Origin: Lachnospiraceae bacterium
Lineage (GTDB): Bacteria; Bacillota; Clostridia; Lachnospirales; Lachnospiraceae
Reading direction: 5' to 3'
Assembly: GCA_900755865.1 (NCBI GenBank)
Contig: CAAEHZ010000365.1
Coordinates: 1 to 15,376, forward strand
DNA: 15,376 nucleotides
The notes under the pieces were generated by a model. The model saw only the letters and a list, made by a program, of their open reading frames with translations. It searched no databases and was not told the origin of the DNA. The position numbers and the translations under genes were made by a program. Every line of letters begins with the position of its first letter. Positions within the stretch are counted from its first letter, which is position 1. Below, piece after piece: positions 1 through 7,548 of the stretch.

Positions 1-948
1 AGGAGCTACTTCTCTCACATTTTCTATTATATGGTCCTCTTCAAATAAATCAAGTACTTTTTCCACTGCCGCACAGGCTAAAGGATTGCCGCCGTAGGTA
101 GTTCCGTGATCCCCTGCCACAAGGGAATGCTGCCCTACCCTTTCCGTCATCATAAAAGCACCAACGGGCACGCCACAGCCCAATGCCTTTGCACTGGTCA
201 TGATATCCGGCTTTACGCCATATTTCTGCCATGCATACATATAACCTGTTCTTCCCATGCCGCACTGGATTTCATCCAGAATCAACAGAATATCTCTTTT
301 CTCACAGATTGCCTTGACACCCTTTAAAAATTCCTCTGTGGCAGGAAGAAGCCCGCCCTCGCCCTGAACGGTTTCCAGAAGAATTGCGCAGGTTTTTTCT
401 GTCAGATTTGCCTTTACACTCTCCAAATCATTCAGCTCTGCAAACCGAATATTTCCAATCAAAGGTTCAAAAGGCTCTCTGTATTTCTTATTTCCTGTCA
501 CAGCCAGTGCTCCCATGGTTCTTCCATGGAAGGAATGGTTCATGGCGATGATTTCATGATCTGTACTGCCATCCTTTAAATAAGCGTACTTTCTGGCTGC
601 CTTAATCGCGCCTTCCACTGCCTCCGCACCGGAATTGGTAAAGAATACCCTGTCCATACCGGAAGCCTTCTTGATTTTTCTGGCTGCTTCAATGGCAGGC
701 ACATTATAATAATAGTTGGAGGTGTGAATCAGTTTATCAATCTGTGCCTTTAAGGCATCATTATATGCTTTGTTTCCATATCCCAGTGCAAATACTGCAA
801 TTCCGGCACAGAAATCCAGATATTTTTTCCCGTTAATATCATACAGATAAACGCCCTCGCCCTTATCCAGCACAATCTGAAAACGGTTATAGGTATGAAG
901 CAGGTCTTTTTCCGCTTCCTCAATATAAGCCTTCATTTTGTCTTCCAT
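1..948 (-). CDS. argD: Acetylornithine aminotransferase (ArgD), partial: C-terminus beyond left edge
   Basis: A PLP-dependent class-III aminotransferase that converts N-acetylglutamate semialdehyde plus glutamate to N-acetylornithine in the cytoplasm. I translated 316 residues from the ATG at 948; the frame is still open at base 1, so roughly 80 residues of a ~400-aa family member are missing. Visible motifs are NSGAEA (105-110, phosphate-binding turn), HSFHGRT, the LILDEIQCGMGRTG block with Asp225 expected to hold the PLP ring nitrogen, and MTSAKALGCG with Lys254 as the Schiff-base lysine, followed by GDHGTTYGGNPLAC. The start is supported by GAGGAT a few bases upstream. It is the last visible gene of the argC-GNAT-argJ-argB-argD operon, 23 nt after argB. 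The family also includes ornithine and succinylornithine aminotransferases, but the neighbours make ArgD the clear choice. Confidence 0.96.
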   Translation of the reverse strand, partial: MEDKMKAYIEEAEKDLLHTYNRFQIVLDKGEGVYLYDINGKKYLDFCAGIAVFALGYGNKAYNDALKAQIDKLIHTSNYYYNVPAIEAARKIKKASGMDRVFFTNSGAEAVEGAIKAARKYAYLKDGSTDHEIIAMNHSFHGRTMGALAVTGNKKYREPFEPLIGNIRFAELNDLESVKANLTEKTCAILLETVQGEGGLLPATEEFLKGVKAICEKRDILLILDEIQCGMGRTGYMYAWQKYGVKPDIMTSAKALGCGVPVGAFMMTERVGQHSLVAGDHGTTYGGNPLACAAVEKVLDLFEEDHIIENVREVAP

Positions 949-971
949 ACTAATCCTCATTTCTGATATTC

Positions 972-1865
972 TTATTCCATGCTGTCCAGTTCCCCATCCT
1001 CTACAATCGCCGTTCCAACGCCATGATTGGTAAAGATTTCCAGCAGCAGGCAATGGGGGATTCTGCCGTCCAGAATATGCACTCTGTTGACCCCGTTCCG
1101 GATAGCAGAGGTACAGTTATTTAACTTCGGCAGCATACCGCCTCCGATGAAGCCGCCTGCAATCAGCTCCTCCGCCTCGGTGGCAGAAAGTCTGGAAATA
1201 AAGCTGGACTTGTCATTGATATCCTTGTACAGACCTTCAATATCTGTCAGGAATGCCAGTTTTTCCGCGCTCACAGCCTTTGCAATGGCACAGGCAGCAT
1301 CATCCGCATTGATATTATAGGTCTGGAAATTTTCATCCAGTCCAATCGGCGCCACGATTGGCAAAAAGTCCTTTTCCAGCAAATCATACAGCACCTTGGG
1401 ATTGACCCCTGTAACCTCGCCCACGTAACCGATATCCTGTCCGTCAGAATACTTCTTTTCCACCTGAAGCAGTCCGCCGTCCTTGCCGCTGATTCCCACA
1501 GCCTTTACGCCAAGCTCCTGTACCATGGTAACAAGGCTCTTATTCACCTTGTTCAGCACCATTTCCGCGATTTCCATGGTTTCTTCATCGGTTACTCTCA
1601 GTCCGTTTACAAATTTTGCTTCTTTTCCTACTTTTCCTACCCAGCGGCTGATTTCCTTTCCGCCGCCGTGTACGATAATGGGCTTAAAGCCTACCAGCTT
1701 TAACAGCGCCACATCCTTGATGACATTTTTCTGCAATTCCTCATTGCTCATGGCGCTTCCGCCATATTTTACCACAATAATTTTCCGGTTAAAACGCTGT
1801 ATGTACGGCAGTGCTTCAATCAATACCTCCGCCTTTGCCAGTACCTTTTCCATATCCTTTTCCAT
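972..1865 (-). CDS. argB: Acetylglutamate kinase (ArgB)
   Basis: Phosphorylates N-acetylglutamate with ATP to N-acetylglutamyl-5-phosphate, the committed and usually regulated step of arginine synthesis. The 297-aa product belongs to the amino acid kinase fold: KYGGSAM (33-39) carries the phosphate-binding lysine, HGGGKEI forms the second glycine loop, and [11 protein letters not shown] near the C-terminus is typical of the family. An extra N-terminal helix of about 25 residues precedes KYGG; in characterised enzymes such an N-helix goes with hexamers inhibited by arginine, so feedback inhibition is a reasonable inference. In the HGGG loop a lysine follows the glycines where many homologues have proline. 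The chosen start has GAGAAG upstream; a second in-frame Met four residues later (MEKV) is an alternative. It lies 30 nt after argJ and is co-transcribed with it. Confidence 0.96.
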   Translation of the reverse strand: MEKDMEKVLAKAEVLIEALPYIQRFNRKIIVVKYGGSAMSNEELQKNVIKDVALLKLVGFKPIIVHGGGKEISRWVGKVGKEAKFVNGLRVTDEETMEIAEMVLNKVNKSLVTMVQELGVKAVGISGKDGGLLQVEKKYSDGQDIGYVGEVTGVNPKVLYDLLEKDFLPIVAPIGLDENFQTYNINADDAACAIAKAVSAEKLAFLTDIEGLYKDINDKSSFISRLSATEAEELIAGGFIGGGMLPKLNNCTSAIRNGVNRVHILDGRIPHCLLLEIFTNHGVGTAIVEDGELDSME

Positions 1866-1895
1866 GACTTCTTCTCTTCCATCCTTCCCTAATCA

Positions 1896-3119
1896 TCAGG
1901 AGCGGTAATCCGCGTTAATTTTTACATAATCATAGCTTAAATCACAGCCCCAGGCAGTTGCTTCTTCCGTTCCCATGTGCATATCCACGAGGGCTGTTAC
2001 CTCCGGGTCAGAAAGCACTTTTGTCGCTTCCTCCTCGCTGTAATCGCATGCCACGCCATCTCCGTAAATATGGATTTTGCCGCTCCTGCTCTGCAAATAC
2101 AAATCCACATGCTCCGGGTCAAACTTTGCACCGGAATAGCCAAGGGCGCATAAAATTCTGCCCCAGTTTGCATCATGTCCGAATACTGCCGCCTTTGTCA
2201 GGGAAGAACAGATAACAGACTTTGCAAGAGTTCTGGCATCCTGTTTTGTGGCTGCCCCGATAACCCTTGTTTCAAACAGACAGGTTGCGCCTTCTCCGTC
2301 CCCTGCCATTTTCTTTGCCAGATACGTTGTTATAAAATGAAGGGCTTCACAGAAAGCGTCATACTCAGCGCCTTCCCCTGTGATTTCCTCATTCTCTGCC
2401 AGACCGTTTGCCAGCACAAGCAGCGTATCGTTTGTGGAGGTATCCCCATCCACGGAAATCATGTTAAAGGAATCCACCACATCCGCGCTGACCGCCTTTT
2501 GCAGCATTTCCTTTGAAATGCACACATCCGTTGTCACAAATCCCAGCATGGTACACATATTGGGATGAATCATACCGGATCCCTTACACATACCGCCGAT
2601 GGTAACTGTCTTTCCGCCGATTTCCAGCGAAACCGCAATCTGCTTATGGACGGTATCCGTTGTCATAATCGCCTTTGCTGCGTCCAGACCGGCATCCAGC
2701 GTATCTGCCTTTGCTGCCACCAGCTTTTCAATACCGCTGCTTATCCTGTCTACCGGAATCTGCATCCCGATAACACCGGTGGATGCCACCAGCACCGCAT
2801 CTGTGGGAACCCCCAGCAGTTTTCCGGCACATTCCGCCTCTGCCTTACAGCAGTCAAGCCCCTGCTTTCCTGTACAGGCGTTGGCAATACCGGAATTTAC
2901 CACAACTGCCTGGGCATATGCGGAATGTTCCACCACATTCCTGTCCCAGAGTACCGGCGCCGCCTTTACCACATTGCTGGTAAAGGTTCCTGCCACCTTA
3001 CAGGGTGCTGTACTGTATATCAATGCCATGTCTTTTCTGTTCTGATACTTGATTGCCGCTTCCACACCGGCTGCCTGAAAGCCCTTTGCAGCGGTTACGC
3101 CGCCTTCTATCTGCTTCAT
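1896..3119 (-). CDS. argJ: Glutamate N-acetyltransferase / amino-acid acetyltransferase (ArgJ)
   Basis: Transfers the acetyl group of N-acetylornithine to glutamate, giving ornithine and closing the acetyl cycle; many ArgJ proteins also make acetylglutamate from acetyl-CoA. I take the ATG at 3119 (407 aa, MKQIEGGVTA), because this is where family proteins begin; an in-frame ATG at 3149 adds ten atypical residues. The precursor self-cleaves before a nucleophilic threonine: the motif here is KGSGMIHPNMCTMLGF with Thr190 as nucleophile. The residue before it is Cys rather than the common Ala. ASTGVIGMQIP around 112-122 is the usual oxyanion-hole region. It sits between the GNAT gene and argB. 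Whether it is mono- or bifunctional cannot be told from sequence; the absence of argA here would fit bifunctionality. Confidence 0.95.
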   Translation of the reverse strand: MKQIEGGVTAAKGFQAAGVEAAIKYQNRKDMALIYSTAPCKVAGTFTSNVVKAAPVLWDRNVVEHSAYAQAVVVNSGIANACTGKQGLDCCKAEAECAGKLLGVPTDAVLVASTGVIGMQIPVDRISSGIEKLVAAKADTLDAGLDAAKAIMTTDTVHKQIAVSLEIGGKTVTIGGMCKGSGMIHPNMCTMLGFVTTDVCISKEMLQKAVSADVVDSFNMISVDGDTSTNDTLLVLANGLAENEEITGEGAEYDAFCEALHFITTYLAKKMAGDGEGATCLFETRVIGAATKQDARTLAKSVICSSLTKAAVFGHDANWGRILCALGYSGAKFDPEHVDLYLQSRSGKIHIYGDGVACDYSEEEATKVLSDPEVTALVDMHMGTEEATAWGCDLSYDYVKINADYRS

Positions 3120-3155
3120 CCTGTTCCGTCCTTCCTGCGCCCTGCGCATCCTCTC

Positions 3156-3617
3156 TTATTTATTAAATGCCGTAATATTTTCCTCATTTAATGTGAAATC
3201 ATAATAATTCAAATCTTCTCTTTTTGTCCAGCCAATGCAGTTCCAGAAAGCATTTCCGATATCATTCACCGTAAACGCAATCAGGCTCACCTTGTTAATC
3301 TGCTCTTCCTTTAAAGCATTCATGCAGAATACCACCATTGCCTTGCCAATACCGTTTCTGCGGTAATCCTCTCTGACGCATACATGGTACAGGCAGCCTC
3401 TTCTGCCGTCATGCCCGCATAAAATACCGCCTACCACACTGCCGTCCTCTCCGATGGCAACCACGCTGGTTGTGGGATTTCTCTTTAAAAAGCGTTCCAC
3501 ACCCTCTTTTGAATCATCAATGCTTCTGATGCCAAAGCCGTGAATGGTCATCCACAGTGCTTTTAATCCCTCGTAATCCTCATTTTTCATTACCCGGATG
3601 GTAAAATTCTTTTTCAT
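3156..3617 (-). CDS. GNAT-family N-acetyltransferase inside the arginine operon
   Basis: A 153-aa single-domain GNAT protein. The acetyl-CoA-binding motif A is clear: LYHVCVREDYRRNGIGKAM (76-94) with the R-x-x-G-x-G/A loop at 86-91; a C-terminal beta-strand region with FWNCIGWTKRE matches the usual motif B. Overall it resembles the E. coli YpeA type more than the short-form acetylglutamate synthase of mycobacteria. The start at 3617 has GGGGAAA directly upstream; an in-frame ATG at 3683 would add 22 residues read from a structured spacer and is unlikely. It lies between argC and argJ, 36 nt before argJ. The position suggests a link to arginine metabolism, for example making acetylglutamate or acetylating an arginine-related amine or protein, but the substrate is unknown and the idea is inference. 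Confidence 0.85.
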   Translation of the reverse strand: MKKNFTIRVMKNEDYEGLKALWMTIHGFGIRSIDDSKEGVERFLKRNPTTSVVAIGEDGSVVGGILCGHDGRRGCLYHVCVREDYRRNGIGKAMVVFCMNALKEEQINKVSLIAFTVNDIGNAFWNCIGWTKREDLNYYDFTLNEENITAFNK

Positions 3618-3657
3618 TTTTTCCCCATTTCCGCGCACGCTTCCTGCGCATGACGAG

Positions 3658-3684
3658 TTTGTGTCAAGTGCGCGCAGACACAAA
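3658..3684 (-). repeat. Intercistronic inverted repeat between argC and the GNAT gene
   Basis: Perfect 8-bp arms TTTGTGTC and GACACAAA enclose an 11-nt loop containing the palindrome TGCGCGCA. No T-run follows on the minus strand, so it is not an ordinary terminator. Just downstream toward the GNAT start a second GC-rich pair (GCGCA / TGCGC) can form. It may stabilise or process the operon mRNA, or be part of a dispersed element. Confidence 0.6.
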
Positions 3685-3702
3685 TCTTATATCCTGTTTT
3701 CT

Positions 3703-4761
3703 CTACGGAAAGCAGGGAACCAAATCAAGTCCTTCGCTTTCCGGCAGCCCGAACAGCAGATTCATATTCTGTACCGCCTGTCCGGCTGCTCCCTTTACCA
3801 GATTATCCAGCGCGCCCATCATAATAATTCTTCCGGTTCTCTCATCAATCACAAAATTGATGTCCACATAGTTGCTGCCCTCTACCCATTTTGTTTCCGG
3901 GCAGACACCCTTTTCCAGAACCCGCACAAATTTTTCTTTCTCGTAATAGTTATCATAAACAGCCTTTACCTCTTCATAGGAAGGAAGGCTTCCGTCCGGC
4001 TTTCTCTTTAAGGTGGCATATTCTGTTGCCAGAATCCCTCTGTTCATGGGAACCAGATGTGGGGTAAAGTTAATCGTTACCTGACAGTTTCCCGCATAGC
4101 CAAGCTGCTCCTCAATCTCCGGTGTATGTCTGTGGCTTGCCACACCATAAGCCTTCATATTTTCATTGACTTCGCAGAAGAGATTTGCCACCTTGGCGCT
4201 TCTGCCGGCTCCGGAGGTTCCTGACTTCGCATCCACAATCAGGGTATCCACATCAATCAGCCCTTCTTTGACAAGAGGATAGGCAGTTAAAATAGAGCAG
4301 GTTGTATAACAGCCCGGATTCGCCACAAGTCTTGTATCCTTCGTAATCTGGTTTCTGTTGATTTCGCAGAGTCCGTAAACAGCTTCCGGGATAAACTGAG
4401 GAGATTTATGTTCGATGCCGTACCACTTTTCGTAAACAGCCACATCCTTAATCCGGTAATCTGCGGAAAGGTCCACAATCTTTACCTGAGATAAAATTTC
4501 CTCTGTGAGAAGCCCTGCCAGAAAGCCCTGGGGAGTTGCCGTGAAAATCACATCCACCTGCCTTGCCAGCTCCTGTAAATTATCATCCCTGCAGACATTC
4601 TCCACAATCTGGAACATGTTCTGATATACTTCGTAATACTTCTTATCTATATAGCTTCTGGAACCATACCAGACAATTTCCGCATCCCTGTGGTTTTGCA
4701 AAATCCGTACCAGTTCTCCGCCGGCATATCCTGTTGCACCGATAATTCCTACCTTTATCAT
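3703..4761 (-). CDS. argC: N-acetyl-gamma-glutamyl-phosphate reductase (ArgC)
   Basis: Reduces N-acetylglutamyl-5-phosphate to the semialdehyde with NADPH; cytoplasmic third step of arginine synthesis and first gene of the minus-strand operon. The product from the ATG at 4761 is 352 aa, normal for the long ArgC type. It opens with the Rossmann motif KVGIIGATGYAGGEL (residues 3-17), has FTATPQG in the nucleotide domain, and the catalytic cysteine in VANPGCYTT (Cys151), followed by DAKSGTSGAGR and SHRHTPEIEEQLG, all diagnostic. A GTG at 4785 could add eight residues, but family alignment and the AGGAGG 13 nt before the ATG favour 4761. A promoter and ArgR-like sites lie directly upstream. Confidence 0.96.
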   Translation of the reverse strand: MIKVGIIGATGYAGGELVRILQNHRDAEIVWYGSRSYIDKKYYEVYQNMFQIVENVCRDDNLQELARQVDVIFTATPQGFLAGLLTEEILSQVKIVDLSADYRIKDVAVYEKWYGIEHKSPQFIPEAVYGLCEINRNQITKDTRLVANPGCYTTCSILTAYPLVKEGLIDVDTLIVDAKSGTSGAGRSAKVANLFCEVNENMKAYGVASHRHTPEIEEQLGYAGNCQVTINFTPHLVPMNRGILATEYATLKRKPDGSLPSYEEVKAVYDNYYEKEKFVRVLEKGVCPETKWVEGSNYVDINFVIDERTGRIIMMGALDNLVKGAAGQAVQNMNLLFGLPESEGLDLVPCFP

Positions 4762-4810
4762 AGCTGTTTTTATTCCTCCTGCCACTTTCCTTTTACTTCT
4801 TCTTTATGTA

Positions 4811-4838
4811 ATCATACCACTTTTTGCATAAATGTCTA
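4811..4838 (-). promoter_or_regulatory. Predicted sigma-A promoter of the argC operon
   Basis: Minus strand: -35 TAGACA (4838-4833), 16-nt spacer, -10 TATGAT (4816-4811) with an extended TG one base before it. Transcription should start near 4804, giving a leader of about 40 nt. A TGCAT half-site (4825-4829) lies between the two hexamers, so a repressor bound there would block polymerase. Confidence 0.75.
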
Positions 4839-4944
4839 CTGTTTTTTTATTTTTATGCATATTTTTATGTATTGGAGTATATTTATTCGTTTGTTTGTGC
4901 ATATTAAATGATTCCACGCATATTTATACATTTTCTACTTGCAT
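4822..4944. promoter_or_regulatory. Candidate ArgR operator cluster in the argC-argG intergenic region
   Basis: The divergent AT-rich gap holds repeated TGCAT half-sites at 4825, 4856, 4898 and 4940, with a related CGCAT at 4917. The best 18-bp imperfect palindrome is 4855-4872 (ATGCATATT TTTATGTAT; 6 of 9 positions symmetric), the size of a known ARG box, with AT-rich centre. One half-site falls inside the argC promoter and one overlaps the -35 of argG. ArgR boxes in other bacteria have TGAAT-like half-sites; a TGCAT version here is my inference. No other gene fits in this gap. Confidence 0.5.
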
Positions 4945-4967
4945 TTCCTCTTTTTCTGTTGTATAGT
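4939..4967 (+). promoter_or_regulatory. Predicted sigma-A promoter of argG
   Basis: -35-like TTGCAT (4939-4944, weak), 17-nt spacer, -10 TATAGT (4962-4967, one mismatch). Start of transcription is expected near 4974, about 47 nt before the argG ATG. The -35 coincides with a TGCAT half-site of the putative ArgR cluster, which would make it repressible by arginine. Confidence 0.65.
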
Positions 4968-5020
4968 GGGTTCAGATAAAGAAAGCGGCGCAAGACGTCC
5001 GCGGAATGGAGAGATACATT

Positions 5021-6250
5021 ATGAAAGAAAAAGTCATTTTAGCTTACTCCGGCGGTCTGGATACTACTGCCATCATTCCCTGGTTAAAGGAGAACTTTGA
5101 TTATGAAGTTATCTGTGTCTGTGTAGACTGTGGACAGGCAGAAGAGCTGGACGGTCTGGAAGAAAGAGCAAAGTCCTGCGGTGCTTCCAAGCTCTACATT
5201 GAAAATGTCATTGACGAGTTCTGTGACGACTACATCGTTCCCTGTGTTCAGGCAAACGCTATCTATGAGAACAAGTATCTGCTCGGTACTTCCATGGCAA
5301 GACCTCTGATTGCAAAGAAGCTGGTTGAAATTGCAAGAAAAGAAGGTGCTACCGCTATCTGCCACGGCGCTACCGGAAAGGGTAACGACCAGATTCGTTT
5401 TGAGCTGGGTATTAAAGCCCTCGCTCCTGATATCAAGATTATTGCAGCCTGGAGAAATGACAAGTGGACAATGGATTCCCGTGAATCCGAGATTGAATAC
5501 TGCAAGGCACATGGTATCCACCTTCCCTTCTCCGCTGATTCCTCTTACAGCCGTGACCGTAACATCTGGCACATCAGCCATGAAGGTCTGGAGCTGGAGG
5601 ACCCTGCTAATGAGCCTAACTACGACCACCTTCTTGTACTGGGCACAACCCCTGAGAAGGCTCCCGATGAGGCAGAATATGTTACCATGACCTTTGAAAA
5701 GGGTGTTCCTACCTCTGTAAACGGCAAGAAGATGAAGGTTTCCGAAATTATCACTACCTTAAATGAACTGGGCGGAAAGCACGGCATCGGTATTGTTGAT
5801 ATCGTAGAGAACCGTGTTGTAGGCATGAAGTCCCGTGGCGTATATGAAACACCTGGCGGAACTATCCTGATGGAAGCACATCAGCAGTTGGAAGAGCTGA
5901 TTCTGGACAGAGATACCTATGCCATGAAGAAGGAAATGGGCAACCGTTTTGCAAGCCTTGTTTACGAAGGAAAGTGGTTCACTCCTCTTCGTCAGGCAGA
6001 GCAGGCATTTATCGAGGAAACCCAGAAATACGTTACCGGTGAAGTAAAGTTCAAGCTTTACAAGGTTAACATCATCAAGGCTGGCACAACCTCTCCTTAT
6101 ACTCTGTATAATGAGAGCATCGCTTCCTTCAAGACCGGTGATTTGTACGACCATCACGACGCAGAAGGCTTCATCAACCTGTTCGGTCTTTCCTGCAAGG
6201 TTCGCGCAATGAAAATGGCTGAGCAACACATTGATATGTTTCAGGAGTAA
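5021..6250 (+). CDS. argG: Argininosuccinate synthase (ArgG)
   Basis: Joins citrulline and aspartate with ATP to argininosuccinate, the penultimate step of arginine synthesis. The 409-aa product is of normal length. It begins with the N-type ATP pyrophosphatase loop [10 protein letters not shown] (7-16), followed by [16 protein letters not shown], the conserved aspartate/citrulline-binding block, and the [19 protein letters not shown] block. The ATG at 5021 has GGAGAG seven nt upstream; an in-frame ATG at 5006 is inside that site and is rejected. It is divergent from the argC operon and followed 3 nt later by a DUF1294 gene rather than argH. Codon choice is strongly biased to CGT, GCT, GGT and TTC, unlike its neighbours, suggesting high expression or a different history. 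Confidence 0.97.
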   Translation: MKEKVILAYSGGLDTTAIIPWLKENFDYEVICVCVDCGQAEELDGLEERAKSCGASKLYIENVIDEFCDDYIVPCVQANAIYENKYLLGTSMARPLIAKKLVEIARKEGATAICHGATGKGNDQIRFELGIKALAPDIKIIAAWRNDKWTMDSRESEIEYCKAHGIHLPFSADSSYSRDRNIWHISHEGLELEDPANEPNYDHLLVLGTTPEKAPDEAEYVTMTFEKGVPTSVNGKKMKVSEIITTLNELGGKHGIGIVDIVENRVVGMKSRGVYETPGGTILMEAHQQLEELILDRDTYAMKKEMGNRFASLVYEGKWFTPLRQAEQAFIEETQKYVTGEVKFKLYKVNIIKAGTTSPYTLYNESIASFKTGDLYDHHDAEGFINLFGLSCKVRAMKMAEQHIDMFQE

Positions 6251-6253
6251 GCC

Positions 6254-6514
6254 ATGATATTTTTCCTTGCCTGTTACATCATTATCAATCTGACTGGTTT
6301 TATCATAATGGGTGTGGATAAAAAAAGAGCCATCCGGGGTGCCTGGCGCATCTCGGAGGCTTCTTTATTTTGCACCGCATTTCTTGGGGGCGCACTGGGC
6401 TGTACCATTGGCATGCACTTCTTCCATCATAAGACAAGGCACTGGTACTTCCGTCTTGGTCTGCCTGCTATTTTTGTCCTGCAGCTTCTACTGCTTCTTT
6501 TCTTTTTGTCCTGA
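6254..6514 (+). CDS. DUF1294 small membrane protein
   Basis: An 86-aa hydrophobic protein with three likely membrane segments (about 2-20, 38-56 and 64-85). The middle carries the DUF1294 pattern: DKKRA (22-26), WRISE (31-35), a GGALGC..GM turn (45-54) and HHKT (58-61). The function of this family is not established. The ATG begins 3 nt after the argG stop, and its ribosome site (AGGAG) lies in the last argG codons, so translation is probably coupled. The link with argG may be only transcriptional convenience. No hairpin terminator is visible after it before the next promoter. Confidence 0.85.
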   Translation: MIFFLACYIIINLTGFIIMGVDKKRAIRGAWRISEASLFCTAFLGGALGCTIGMHFFHHKTRHWYFRLGLPAIFVLQLLLLLFFLS

Positions 6515-6517
6515 ATG

Positions 6518-6526
6518 TGCTATAAT
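6518..6526 (+). promoter_or_regulatory. Extended -10 promoter of the LytTR regulator gene
   Basis: TGCTATAAT is a perfect extended -10 element (TGn plus TATAAT). No good -35 lies 16-18 nt upstream, which extended -10 promoters tolerate. Transcription should start near 6533, about 40 nt before the ATG at 6572. Confidence 0.65.
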
Positions 6527-6571
6527 TCGATATATCAGAGATTTACCTGACATCGGAAAGTGAGGATTCGT

Positions 6572-7288
6572 ATGCACGTAGCAGTATGTGATGACAATGT
6601 AGCAGACAGAAAACAATTTGAACGGCTTATCAAGCGGGAATCCGACAGACGCGCCGCAAAAAGCGGTACTCTTTTTGCCGACCTTTTCGGCAATGCCGGA
6701 AGCCTTCTTGCTAATCCCATGCAGTATGACGTTTTTTACATTGATATGTGCAAAACACCGGGCGTCAGCGCCGAGGCAATCGTACAGCAGCTACAGGAAA
6801 AGGGTGTACAGGTTCCCATCGTCCTGTGCTGTTCCGATATTGATTACCGCCCCCTTTCTCTTTCCGGGGATATCTCCTATCTGGATAAGCCCATTCAGGC
6901 AGATGCCCTTTCTGCCACCATTGAGCATGCTCTTTCCGTAAAGGAAAATGCGGTTCCTCATATTGAAATCAGGGAAGATAACAAAACCACCCATTATATC
7001 ACGGAACCGGACATCCTCTATGCCGTTCAGGACGGTATGTTTGTGGACATTTTCCTGAAGGACGGCAAAACCTTACATATTCTGGACAATCCCTTAAATC
7101 TCTTTGAACAGTGGGAAAACTTCCCCAGCTTTCTGATGCCCTCCTCAAAGACTGTCATCAACGGCAGATACATCAAAGCCCTGCGTTTCCGCAAGGCAGT
7201 GATGACCGATGGCAGGGTTTTTCCCGTGGCAGGAGATTGTCTTACCTATGCCAAAAAAGTATTTCAGGAATATAATGCTCAAAAATAG
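6572..7288 (+). CDS. LytTR-family response regulator (AgrA-like), orphan
   Basis: A 238-aa cytoplasmic DNA-binding response regulator. The N-terminal receiver domain (about 1-122) has the acidic pair in VAVCDDN (Asp7, Asp8), the probable phosphoacceptor Asp58 in FYIDMCKTPG, and the conserved lysine Lys106 in YLDKPI. The C-terminal LytTR domain (about 130-235) reads HYITEPDILYAVQDGMFVDIF, with the usual late LP-like and NGRYIKAL segments. The ATG at 6572 has GAGG six nt upstream; a GTG at 6560 is inside the ribosome site. The segment after the phospho-Asp (CKTPG) departs from the usual MPGMDG. No sensor kinase lies beside it, so its partner is elsewhere or it is not phosphorylated conventionally. 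It converges with two small membrane-protein genes that it might control, but nothing in the sequence proves this. Confidence 0.88.
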   Translation: MHVAVCDDNVADRKQFERLIKRESDRRAAKSGTLFADLFGNAGSLLANPMQYDVFYIDMCKTPGVSAEAIVQQLQEKGVQVPIVLCCSDIDYRPLSLSGDISYLDKPIQADALSATIEHALSVKENAVPHIEIREDNKTTHYITEPDILYAVQDGMFVDIFLKDGKTLHILDNPLNLFEQWENFPSFLMPSSKTVINGRYIKALRFRKAVMTDGRVFPVAGDCLTYAKKVFQEYNAQK

Positions 7289-7300
7289 AAGCAGCCTTCA

Positions 7301-7444
7301 TCAATCATAGAAGGAAGCGTGGAATCTCACCTTCCTATAGGTTTTGTATGCAAGAATCCCTATCATGGACACTACTATGTACAAGGTAGAAAAAAGTCCT
7401 GCTGCCCCTCCGATAATTACCATTAACCACATTCCGATACTCAT
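7301..7444 (-). CDS. Small membrane protein, 47 aa
   Basis: A short frame from the ATG at 7444 to a TGA at 7301, preceded by GGAG seven nt upstream. Its product has a single long hydrophobic stretch (about residues 6-33, glycine-rich in the middle: IIGGAAGLFSTLY) followed by a basic tail (YKTYRKVRF) and ends FYD. That is a typical N-out/C-in small membrane protein under the positive-inside rule. I do not recognise a named family. It is 12 nt from the stop of the convergent regulator gene and 104 nt downstream of another small membrane frame with the same orientation. Support is the good ribosome site, start-to-stop coherence and amphipathic design; expression is not shown. Confidence 0.6.
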   Translation of the reverse strand: MSIGMWLMVIIGGAAGLFSTLYIVVSMIGILAYKTYRKVRFHASFYD

Positions 7445-7548
7445 ATCTGTTCTCCATTCCTGCGCAGCTTTATTACGCATGTCTTATTTTTATATTTTTT
7501 GTTTTTCTTTTTGTTCCATTTTTCACAATATTGCTTACCGCTGTTACC

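Noticed and set aside
1483..3191. Several plus-strand open frames opposite argB and argJ
   Set aside because: They are complementary-strand shadows of strongly supported enzymes and have no recognisable domains.
5001..5012. GCGGAATGGAGA before argG as a third copy of the leader repeat
   Set aside because: Only 12 nt match and they coincide with the ribosome-binding site; none of the stem-loops is present.
4762..5020. Riboswitch or T-box in the argC or argG leader
   Set aside because: Predicted leaders are only about 40-50 nt and the region is AT-rich without stable hairpins; operator-type control fits better.
5084..5629. Minus-strand open frame of 181 codons opposite argG
   Set aside because: Shadow caused by the biased codon use of argG; no family resemblance and no ribosome site of note.
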